Origin: CAYYOS01 sp964473355 | Lineage (GTDB): Bacteria > Pseudomonadota > Gammaproteobacteria > Burkholderiales > REEB80 | NCBI GenBank assembly: GCA_964473355.1 | Contig: CAYYOS010000144.1 | Location: forward strand, 1 to 6,020 | Reading direction: 5' to 3' | DNA length: 6,020 bases | In this document: piece by piece, positions 1 through 5,724 of the stretch | Position numbering within the stretch: position 1 is the first letter of the stretch | Layout: the number at the start of each line of letters is the position of its first letter | Position numbers and translations under genes: made by a program | The notes under the pieces: generated by a model | What the model saw: the letters and a program-made list of their open reading frames with translations, nothing else | Told to the model about the DNA's origin: nothing | Databases searched by the model: none

Positions 1-2586
1 CAAGCGTTTTGCAGCGCGTTGTTGATTCTCGAATTGTCCACCCCAGCTAATCCGATAACCGCTGGGCAACGCGACTTTTTGTGCGACACGCGATTTAGCG
101 TCGTCGACAAAACCAACCAGATCGCGTCCCGCTACATTCGCGATGACCACGCTATAGCGGCTACTCATTTCGCGATCTATCTTAACCGGCCCATCAGCCC
201 GTTCGATGCGCGCCAGGGACGATAATGGAACCGATACGCCGGCACTGTTCGTAATGCGCAAGGCACTAAAATTTGCCGGTGAGGTGCGCACGTCGTCCGC
301 GCCCCGAATTAAAATCGGCGTCCTACGATTCCCTTCAATGACGACACCGGCGTTGCGACCTTCAATCTGCGTACGCAGCAGATCCTGAACCGCCTCCGCG
401 GATAAGCCTAAGCGACCCGCCTCGAGCCGATCGACGACCACGCGTAAATATTGCACGCCCTCATTGCGCACCGTATAAACGTCCTGGTTACCAGTCACGG
501 TTTTTAGCACGGTTTCGATTTCGGTCGCGAGCCGATTTAATGTGTCTAAGTCCGGCCCGAACACTTTTACTGCCAGATCGCCGCGCACGCCAATAATCAT
601 TTCCGAGACGCGCATATCGATCGGCTGGGTAAAACTGTAATTGACGCCGGGCAACGCATTTAAAACTTTACGCAATTCGTCAGTTAGCGCCTCCTTGTCC
701 GGCATGCGCCATTCCGATCGCGGCTTCAATAATAAATACGTATCCGTTTGATTGAGACCCATCGGGTCCAGACCGATTTCATCTGACCCCGCACGCGCAA
801 CGATACCCGTCACTTCGGGTACTTTACGCATAATCTCTTGTTGTATTTTTAAGTCTAGCGCGGCTGTCTGCTCGATACTTATCGATGGCAATTTTTCAAT
901 GCCAACGATCAAATCACCCTCGTCCATGGTCGGCATAAAAGTCTTGCCGACTTGTGTGTAGACGATGCTCGCGATGATGAGTAACGCGACGGCAATGGCG
1001 CCGACCATCCTTACGTGTTCGAGTGACCAGTTAAGTGCAGGCTCATACACGCGCAACAATTTACGTGGCAACCAGGGCTCCTCGTGACTGACTTTTTTAA
1101 GCAGAAACGACGCCAGCACCGGAATCACGGTCAACGACAGCACCAGCGAACCAGCCAGCGCGAAAATAATCGTCAGCGCCACGGGAATAAAAAACTTACC
1201 CTCAAGACCTTGCAAGGTTAGCAGCGGTAAAAATACCGTGATAATAATCAATACACCTGAGGTCACCGGCACCGCAACTTCGCGCACTGCGCGATAGATC
1301 ACATGCAGGCGCGGTAGTTTGCCTTGACTTGGGTCATGCGCCATGTGCTGCACGATATTTTCCACCACCACGACCGCTGCATCGACTAACATACCAATCG
1401 CAATGGCCAGGCCGCCCAAACTCATGAGATTGGCGGACATGCCCACGTAGCGCATCAGAATAAATGTCACCAGCGCGGCGAGGGGGAGTATTAGTGCCAC
1501 GGTTAGCGCCGCGCGCAAATTGCCGAGAAATAGCACCAATAAAATTACCACCAGCACGATCGCTTCAAGCAAGGCTGTTGATACCGTAGAGACGGCCTTA
1601 TCAACCAAACCGGCGCGATTATAAAACACATCCAGACGCACGCCTTTTGGCAGGCTAGGCGAAATTTCGTTAAGTTTGGCTTGCACACCCTCGACAACGG
1701 TTTTTGCGTTGGCGCCGGCTAAACCTAAGACTAGTCCTTGGACTGCTTCCGCTTTTCCATCCTTGGTCACGACGCCATAGCGCGTCATCGAGCCGATGCG
1801 AATTTCTGCGACATCGCCCAAACGCACCGGTATGCCATCTTTGACGGAAATCGTTAAAGCGCGTAGATCTTCTAAACTGGTGACCGCCGCTTCCGCGCGC
1901 ACCAATAATACTTCGTCACCTTCCGCTAGGCGGCCAGCACCGTCATTGCGATTATTTTCTTGTATCGCGGCGTCAAGCTGGGTAATAGTTAATCCCGCAG
2001 CCGCCATTTTGATGGCGTCGGGCACCACCTCGAAACTGCGAGCGGTGCCGCCGAGCGCATTGACATCTGCCACGCCCGGCACGGTGCGCAATGCCGGACG
2101 AATCACCCAATCAAGCAGACTGCGGCGCTCCATTAAGGAAAGATTGCCGCCTTCAATGGTAAACATAAACATCTCGCCCAGCGGGGTTGTCAATGGCGCC
2201 ATGCCGCCGCTGATTCCGGGCGGTAAGTTACCCATGATGCCGTTCAAGCGTTCCGCGACTTGGCTGCGCGCCCAGTAAATATCTGTGCCATCTTCGAAGT
2301 CCAGCGTGACATCGACCAAACCGTATTTAGTCACGGAGCGCAGAATGCGCTGCTTTGGAATACCGAGCATTTCAACTTCGATTGGTACCGCAATGCGGCT
2401 TTCGACTTCCTCTGGCGTCATACCTGGCGCCTTCATGATGACCTTGACTTGCGTTGAGGAGACATCCGGAAATGCATCGATCGGCAATCCGCGGAACGCG
2501 ACCCAGCCGGCTCCGGCGACTAGAATAGCTGCCAGCAGCACGAATAGTCGTTGCGAAAGGGAAAACTGAATAATGCGCGCCAGCAT
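1..2586 (-). CDS. Heavy-metal efflux RND pump (CzcA/CusA family), C-terminus cut by window edge
   Basis: This is the inner-membrane proton-driven pump of a tripartite metal exporter. The frame is open from ATG at 2584-2586 to base 1, giving 862 codons; family members are about 1,040 residues, so the C-terminal membrane half is missing. Visible parts are TM1 (about 14-30), a first porter domain (about 40-330), TM2-TM6 (about 338-490), TM7 (about 525-545) and a second porter domain ending in GYRISWGGQFENQQRAAKRL at 843-862, a classic CzcA-family segment. TM4 carries AIG-MLV-DAA-VVV-VEN (396-411), with Asp402 as the likely proton-relay residue. This is closer to CusA (AIG..DAA..EN) than to CzcA (DFG..DGA..VEN). 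However, Leu728 in RLGLSAEAV aligns, from memory, with CusA Met672, so Cu+/Ag+ export is not assured. The start overlaps the adaptor stop by one base and is preceded by AGGGAGG. Family is certain; substrate is not. Confidence 0.95.
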   Translation of the reverse strand, partial: MLARIIQFSLSQRLFVLLAAILVAGAGWVAFRGLPIDAFPDVSSTQVKVIMKAPGMTPEEVESRIAVPIEVEMLGIPKQRILRSVTKYGLVDVTLDFEDGTDIYWARSQVAERLNGIMGNLPPGISGGMAPLTTPLGEMFMFTIEGGNLSLMERRSLLDWVIRPALRTVPGVADVNALGGTARSFEVVPDAIKMAAAGLTITQLDAAIQENNRNDGAGRLAEGDEVLLVRAEAAVTSLEDLRALTISVKDGIPVRLGDVAEIRIGSMTRYGVVTKDGKAEAVQGLVLGLAGANAKTVVEGVQAKLNEISPSLPKGVRLDVFYNRAGLVDKAVSTVSTALLEAIVLVVILLVLFLGNLRAALTVALILPLAALVTFILMRYVGMSANLMSLGGLAIAIGMLVDAAVVVVENIVQHMAHDPSQGKLPRLHVIYRAVREVAVPVTSGVLIIITVFLPLLTLQGLEGKFFIPVALTIIFALAGSLVLSLTVIPVLASFLLKKVSHEEPWLPRKLLRVYEPALNWSLEHVRMVGAIAVALLIIASIVYTQVGKTFMPTMDEGDLIVGIEKLPSISIEQTAALDLKIQQEIMRKVPEVTGIVARAGSDEIGLDPMGLNQTDTYLLLKPRSEWRMPDKEALTDELRKVLNALPGVNYSFTQPIDMRVSEMIIGVRGDLAVKVFGPDLDTLNRLATEIETVLKTVTGNQDVYTVRNEGVQYLRVVVDRLEAGRLGLSAEAVQDLLRTQIEGRNAGVVIEGNRRTPILIRGADDVRTSPANFSALRITNSAGVSVPLSSLARIERADGPVKIDREMSSRYSVVIANVAGRDLVGFVDDAKSRVAQKVALPSGYRISWGGQFENQQRAAKRL

Positions 2587-3692
2587 TATTCGCCTCCCTC
2601 ACCAAGCCACGCCGCTTTTAATGCGACTACACCCGCCGTGGCAATTTGCTCACCTGCGTTAAGTTTGCCGCGAATGCGTGCGGTTTGGCTGGCACTGGCT
2701 AGCACTTCTACGGGGCGTGCCTCAAACCCTTGCGCTGTGCGCACGAACACCACCACGCGCACGCCATCGCGCGCGAGCGCGCCTATGGGAACATCCCAGG
2801 CGTTGTCGAAGCTCGGAGTTGGCGCGATGACCTTAACGGCTTCCCCAGGACGCAAGCCACTGGCACCCGACACTACCGCGGCGAGAATTTCCACCGTCTG
2901 GCTTGCCGGATCAACCGCACTACTGGTGCTTAATACTTGCGCTTGCGCATGGCGCCCGTCGATGCGCAGCATTGCACCTTTAACCCAGCTTCGCGCGGTG
3001 TCTGCCGGCGCGTGGATTTCTAGCCACAGCATTTCGGTGTTGGCAAGGCGAATCAGCGCGTCCGCCGCAGCAACCCGCTGACCGGACTTAACTTTTACAT
3101 CGATTACCGTTCCTGCAGCCGCAGCGCGTAGCGCCAGATTATTTTCAAACTTGCCGGTCTTAAGCACGCGCGCAATGTCGCCTCGGGCCATCCCAGAGAG
3201 TTCAAGCGCAGCCTGGGCCTGGCTCACTGCGGCCTGCGCCTCGGCTAATTGCGCCTCAGCTTCTTGCACGCGGCGCAGCGGTATGATGCCCTCCTGATTC
3301 AAGCTACGCTCGCGGGATGCAGTCTGGCTCGCCAGCCGAGCTCGCGTCGCTGCTTGCATCAATTGCAACTGCATCGGCCCCAAATCGGGGCTAATCAAGC
3401 GCGCTAAAAGCTGACCACGCGCGACCCTGTCATTTTCGCGAACAGCTACGTGCGTAACTAATCCAGCAGCAGGCGCGCTCACGATTTGTTCGCTGTTTGG
3501 CGGCAGCGCGACAGTAGCGGGGTAGGCTTGACCCGGTGTGCCCGACGACTTTGAAATTGGGTTGAGTTGTATTCCCAGCGCTTTTATCTGTGCTTCGGTG
3601 AACGAAAATTGTGGCTGCGGCGCAGCAAACACTGGCGCAACAGCGAGGAGCGTAAAAGCCAACGCCCAATGCAAATAAGCATGCTTATGCAT
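2586..3692 (-). CDS. Periplasmic adaptor (membrane fusion protein) of the RND metal efflux system, CzcB/CusB-like
   Basis: This 368-residue protein should bridge the RND pump to an outer-membrane channel across the periplasm. It starts with a signal peptide (hydrophobic 9-22, likely cut after Ala23 or Ala24). A first half of a lipoyl-like domain follows (about 69-100, containing SAPAAGLV and NDRVARGQLL). Next is an Ala/Gln/Glu-rich helical hairpin (about 105-168) and the second lipoyl half (about 184-215, RAAAAGTVIDVKVKSGQRV). Beta-barrel and membrane-proximal domains fill the rest. It is shorter than CusB (about 407) and CzcB (about 520) and shows no fused metal-binding extension at either end. 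There is no clear CusB-type N-terminal methionine cluster. GGAG at 3698-3701 lies 5 bases before the ATG and supports this start. The stop TAA shares its last A with the pump ATG, which argues for translational coupling. Metal specificity cannot be read from it. Confidence 0.93.
   Translation of the reverse strand: MHKHAYLHWALAFTLLAVAPVFAAPQPQFSFTEAQIKALGIQLNPISKSSGTPGQAYPATVALPPNSEQIVSAPAAGLVTHVAVRENDRVARGQLLARLISPDLGPMQLQLMQAATRARLASQTASRERSLNQEGIIPLRRVQEAEAQLAEAQAAVSQAQAALELSGMARGDIARVLKTGKFENNLALRAAAAGTVIDVKVKSGQRVAAADALIRLANTEMLWLEIHAPADTARSWVKGAMLRIDGRHAQAQVLSTSSAVDPASQTVEILAAVVSGASGLRPGEAVKVIAPTPSFDNAWDVPIGALARDGVRVVVFVRTAQGFEARPVEVLASASQTARIRGKLNAGEQIATAGVVALKAAWLGEGGE
3675..3688. repeat. 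14-bp perfect palindrome in the 5' coding end of the adaptor gene
   Basis: ATAAGCATGCTTAT is its own reverse complement and covers roughly codons 2-6 of the adaptor, immediately after its start codon. It could be a protein-binding site or a short mRNA hairpin affecting initiation. Chance occurrence in an AT-rich signal-peptide start is also possible. Confidence 0.5.
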
Positions 3693-3717
3693 GAAAACTC
3701 CAAATAAACGGGTAACG

Positions 3718-3742
3718 AAAAAGTGGGCGCAACAAGAGCGCC
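3718..3742 (-). terminator. Terminator-like hairpin between His-rich gene and adaptor gene (possible attenuator)
   Basis: Read on the minus strand, GGCGC and GCGCC (3738-3742 and 3726-3730) pair around a 7-base loop and are followed by CAC and then TTTTT (3718-3722). The stem is only 5 bp and the T run is 3 bases away, so it is probably a leaky terminator or a 3'-end stabiliser rather than a full stop. Its place inside a likely operon would make the His-rich protein more abundant than the pump. Confidence 0.45.
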
Positions 3743-3758
3743 AAGGTGAAGCTAGCTG

Positions 3759-4133
3759 TTAGGCTGAAGGGGGAGCGCGGTTGGGGGGAAGAAAACTTAA
3801 ATAGCGTTTATGCGGAGGTGTAACGAATGATGGTGGGTGAGTGGTGCGGTGACGTGCAACAAAAAACCAGGTCAACGCAATTACGACTGCTAGAAAAGCA
3901 ACCGATAAAATCCCACGTTGCTTAATAGCATTTCCGATTTCAACTATTTGGCTATGATGATCGTGGCTATGGATTTCAGTTGTAGCAGCGTCGTGAGTGT
4001 GTGGATAGGGAATATCATAGCTGTGACCCGCCGCCGGCACCGAGCCGCCGCCGATATGTGCGTGAACGAGAGGGGCGTGCACCTGCAAAACCACAAATAA
4101 AGCAAATAAAAAATGGAGAGCCGTGCGTTTCAT
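3759..4133 (-). CDS. Small His-rich single-span membrane protein leading the metal efflux operon
   Basis: This is a 124-residue protein I do not recognise as a named family. A signal peptide spans 1-25 (hydrophobic 8-23, V-H-A before the cut). The predicted exported segment (26-73) has seven His between 37 and 60, including HTH, HSHDHH and nearby Asp/Glu. A transmembrane helix covers about 74-93, followed by a basic, Pro-rich tail (RHRTTHPPSF to PPNRAPPSA) expected in the cytoplasm. There are fourteen His in total. The frame stays open upstream to a TTG at 4223, but the ATG at 4131-4133 is chosen because it puts the signal peptide at the N-terminus; no good ribosome site is seen for either start. 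Its position 66 bases before the adaptor gene suggests a periplasmic metal-binding, sensing or accessory role for the pump, possibly analogous to CzcI-type small proteins. That role is inference. Confidence 0.8.
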   Translation of the reverse strand: MKRTALHFLFALFVVLQVHAPLVHAHIGGGSVPAAGHSYDIPYPHTHDAATTEIHSHDHHSQIVEIGNAIKQRGILSVAFLAVVIALTWFFVARHRTTHPPSFVTPPHKRYLSFLPPNRAPPSA

Positions 4134-4150
4134 TAGAACTGGCAAAAAAG

Positions 4151-4190
4151 AATAAGTAGATAACTTAGCTGACTTATTGCCGAAAGGCAA
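4151..4190 (-). promoter_or_regulatory. Candidate promoter and dyad operator upstream of the metal efflux operon
   Basis: On the minus strand TTGCCT (4185-4190) and TAAGTT (4162-4167) are spaced by 17 bases; they match the sigma-70 -35 at 4 of 6 and the -10 at only 3 of 6. Over the -10 lies a dyad from 4151 to 4178. It has perfect outer arms AATAAGT/ACTTATT, inner AG/CT and TAA/TTA pairs, and one extra base. Just upstream, TTGCC-GAAA-GGCAA (4177-4190) forms a second small hairpin. A weak promoter with a dyad over it fits a metal-responsive regulator, but no regulator gene is present and no known operator consensus is recognised. Confidence 0.35.
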
Positions 4191-4247
4191 GCCGGGAGGC
4201 AAAACTACTTCCTGGGCCACCAATACCAGGAACCAGTGCGCCTATCG

Positions 4248-4288
4248 AAAAAGGCGCGGCTAATCGCTCATATGTGGATTAGCCGCGC
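4248..4288 (-). terminator. Strong intrinsic terminator of the rhodanese gene
   Basis: A perfect 12-bp stem (GCGCGGCTAATC at 4277-4288 read on the minus strand, GATTAGCCGCGC at 4254-4265) encloses an 11-base loop and is followed by C and TTTTT (4248-4252). It begins 22 bases after the rhodanese stop codon. It ends that transcript before the metal efflux operon, implying that the operon uses its own promoter in 4134-4247. Confidence 0.88.
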
Positions 4289-4309
4289 TACGCCGCGATG
4301 CTCACGGAC

Positions 4310-4903
4310 TTAAGCAGAAGGCGAATAGATTTTCTTTTTGTCCAATTCGTAGCTCCATGGCAAGCCATCATTCTTCCAGCCGTTCACGCTACGCATCCCT
4401 TTTTTCGGGCCGTCTGCGGCGAGATCGCCTTCGTAACCCTCGGTTACGGAGTACACCTTGGTGTAACCCAATTTGGCAAGCAAATTAACGGCAAGCGCAC
4501 TACGATCACCTGAGCGACACATCAAAACCACCGTATCATTTTTAGTTAAGCCTTTTGCGGTCAAGCGGCTTTCCACGTCCGCGCCAAAATTTGAATTGGG
4601 TACCATTTTAAAATTCTTGGCGGTGTCGTTCCACTCGGGCCATTCGGAATTTTGCATATAAGGGATATTGGCATCAACTAACGTCGGCATGCCCAAAAAC
4701 TGGACCTCTTCGCGACTACGCACGTCTAGGAACAGCACTTTGCCTTGGTTTTCTTGCACATATTTCATTGCGTCCGTCGGGTGCATATACAAACCAAGCG
4801 TGGTTACTTTTTTCTTAGGAAGGTTATCCCATTCACCAGCCCAAGCAACAGATGATCCTCCGACCGCAAGTATCATTGCCAACATTACAAATAGTTTTTT
4901 CAT
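4310..4903 (-). CDS. Exported rhodanese-like domain protein
   Basis: This 197-residue single-domain rhodanese (sulfurtransferase family) would move sulfane sulfur through a cysteine persulfide. Residues 1-22 form a signal peptide (KK, hydrophobic core, A-W-A cut before Gly23), so the protein should act in the periplasm. The domain runs from about 38 to 165. It shows LFLDVRS (57-63), the usual rhodanese entry strand with Asp60-Arg62, and the active-site loop CRSGDRS with Cys129 as the catalytic cysteine. GYTKVYSVTEGYEGD (146-160) is the typical C-terminal part of the fold. An insert rich in Trp, Asn and Met (about 80-107) and a lysine-rich tail (166-197) are extra to a minimal domain. GGGAGC at 4908-4913 is a good ribosome site for this ATG. 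It is transcribed alone, divergently from ppa. The physiological sulfur donor and acceptor are unknown. Confidence 0.9.
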   Translation of the reverse strand: MKKLFVMLAMILAVGGSSVAWAGEWDNLPKKKVTTLGLYMHPTDAMKYVQENQGKVLFLDVRSREEVQFLGMPTLVDANIPYMQNSEWPEWNDTAKNFKMVPNSNFGADVESRLTAKGLTKNDTVVLMCRSGDRSALAVNLLAKLGYTKVYSVTEGYEGDLAADGPKKGMRSVNGWKNDGLPWSYELDKKKIYSPSA

Positions 4904-4936
4904 GGCCGCTCCCTTTTTTAACGATAGAAGTACGTT

Positions 4937-4966
4937 AATATATACTAATACTCATCTGGTTAGCAA
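4937..4966 (-). promoter_or_regulatory. Predicted sigma-70 promoter of the rhodanese gene
   Basis: On the minus strand TTGCTA (4961-4966; 4 of 6) is followed after 18 bases by TATATT (4937-4942; 5 of 6). This would start transcription near 4930, about 26 bases before the rhodanese ATG. The near-palindrome at 4969-4986 adjoins the -35 element. Confidence 0.5.
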
Positions 4967-4968
4967 AA

Positions 4969-4986
4969 GAACCTCTATAGAAGTTC
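4969..4986. repeat. 18-bp near-perfect palindrome in the divergent promoter region
   Basis: GAACCTCTATAGAAGTTC pairs at 8 of 9 positions around its centre, with only C4973/A4982 mismatched. It lies two bases upstream of the predicted -35 of the rhodanese gene and about 35 bases upstream of the ppa -35. That position suits an activator or a shared regulator. It matches no operator consensus I can name with confidence. Confidence 0.5.
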
Positions 4987-5021
4987 CTTATATAACAATA
5001 ATCTAGATTGATTCGGTGCGG

Positions 5022-5050
5022 TTTAAAGCGAATCGAAGCAAGTCTATAAT
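5022..5050 (+). promoter_or_regulatory. Predicted sigma-70 promoter of ppa
   Basis: TTTAAA (5022-5027; 4 of 6 to TTGACA) and a perfect TATAAT (5045-5050) are separated by 17 bases. This is a strong housekeeping arrangement placing the transcript start near 5057, about 27 bases before the ppa ATG. No strong ribosome-binding sequence precedes that ATG; only a weak purine stretch (TAAAAG, 5075-5080) is present. Confidence 0.7.
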
Positions 5051-5083
5051 TAAACATTTACATTAACGAATGAATAAAAGCTC

Positions 5084-5632
5084 ATGAATTTAGATCGTGT
5101 CTCGTCGGGTACCGAAGTACCCAATAATGTAAACGTCATCATTGAAATCCCGCTGCGCGGTGACCCGATAAAATATGAAGTGGATAAAGAAACTGGCGCA
5201 ATGTTCGTCGATCGTTTCATGTCCACCGCCATGCATTACCCTTGCAACTACGGATATATTCCGCACACCTTATCTGAAGACGGCGATCCGGTTGATGTTT
5301 TGGTCGTCACGCCGGTACCCTTAATCACGGGGGTGGTGGTGCGCTGCCGCCCGGTGGGCATGTTGAAAATGAGCGACGAGGCCGGCATCGATGGCAAAAT
5401 TCTTGCCGTGCCCATGCCCGAACTGTGCGGGCTCTACGCCGCCGTTAAAACACCGGAAGATTTGCCGGCCATGTTGCTCTCGCAAATCGCACATTTTTTT
5501 GAGCACTATAAAGATCTGGAAGCCAATAAATGGGTGAGGATAGAAGGGTGGGCGGGGCCGGATGAGGCGAAGGCAGAAATCAATGCGGGAGTCGCCCGTT
5601 TTAAAAATGCGCCCGATAAGCCGCATTTTTGA
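5084..5632 (+). CDS. ppa: Inorganic pyrophosphatase, family I
   Basis: This soluble cytoplasmic enzyme hydrolyses pyrophosphate to two phosphates, with Mg2+, and so pulls biosynthetic reactions forward. The 182-residue length fits the bacterial family I enzyme (175 in E. coli), and the sequence aligns almost without gaps with E. coli Ppa. The signature DGDPVDV is at 66-72, giving metal ligands Asp66, Asp68 and Asp71. The remaining active-site residues, each one number above E. coli, are all present: Glu21, Lys30, Glu32, Arg44, Tyr52, Tyr56, Asp98, Asp103, Lys105, Tyr142 and Lys143. The hallmark segment AHFFEHYKDLE is at 136-146. The ATG at 5084 is the natural start, since it leaves a normal N-terminus and sits 27 bases from the predicted transcript start. 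It is a monocistronic housekeeping gene, divergent from the rhodanese gene. Confidence 0.97.
   Translation: MNLDRVSSGTEVPNNVNVIIEIPLRGDPIKYEVDKETGAMFVDRFMSTAMHYPCNYGYIPHTLSEDGDPVDVLVVTPVPLITGVVVRCRPVGMLKMSDEAGIDGKILAVPMPELCGLYAAVKTPEDLPAMLLSQIAHFFEHYKDLEANKWVRIEGWAGPDEAKAEINAGVARFKNAPDKPHF
5603..5630 (+). terminator. A/T-tract hairpin terminator overlapping the end of ppa
   Basis: AAAAATGCG (5603-5611) and CGCATTTTT (5622-5630) form a perfect 9-bp stem around a 10-base loop. The T run encodes the last Phe and provides the T of the TGA stop. The GC core is short, so efficiency is uncertain. A second T run (5650-5655) follows a weak hairpin 20 bases later and may act as backup. Confidence 0.45.
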
Positions 5633-5691
5633 TACTGTCCGAGTACGGCTTTTTTGCGCAGCTCCGCCGCCCCATGCGCCTCCCCTTAAGG

Positions 5692-5719
5692 TATGATTTC
5701 CATATTCGGTAATGAGGAG
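5692..5719 (+). promoter_or_regulatory. Possible -10 element and ribosome-binding site of the DsrC/TusE-like gene
   Basis: TATGAT (5692-5697) matches the -10 consensus at 5 of 6, but no -35 is evident 16-18 bases upstream. GAGGAG (5714-5719) lies 5 bases before ATG 5725 and is a convincing ribosome site that fixes the start of the gene. Confidence 0.4.
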
Positions 5720-5724
5720 ACAAA

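Noticed and set aside
1796..2278. 160-codon plus-strand open frame
   Set aside because: It lies antisense within the pump gene, whose translation matches the RND family throughout. The frame has low-complexity Ser/Ala/Arg composition and no recognisable domain.
2551..3081. 176-codon plus-strand open frame
   Set aside because: Antisense shadow of the adaptor gene, with no ribosome site or family features.
4134..4223. N-terminal 30-residue extension of the His-rich protein from a TTG start
   Set aside because: It would bury the signal peptide inside the protein, and it covers the likely promoter and dyad region.
4668..5006. 112-codon plus-strand open frame across the rhodanese N-terminus and intergenic region
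   Set aside because: It is antisense to the signal peptide region of a well-supported gene, crosses the promoter, and has no family resemblance.
5321..5626. 101-codon minus-strand frame within ppa
   Set aside because: Shadow of ppa, which is conserved along its full length.
5633..5655. Second terminator after ppa (TACT/AGTA or CCG/CGG hairpin followed by T6)
   Set aside because: The stems are only 3-4 bp, so it is kept only as a possible backup and not listed as a separate terminator.
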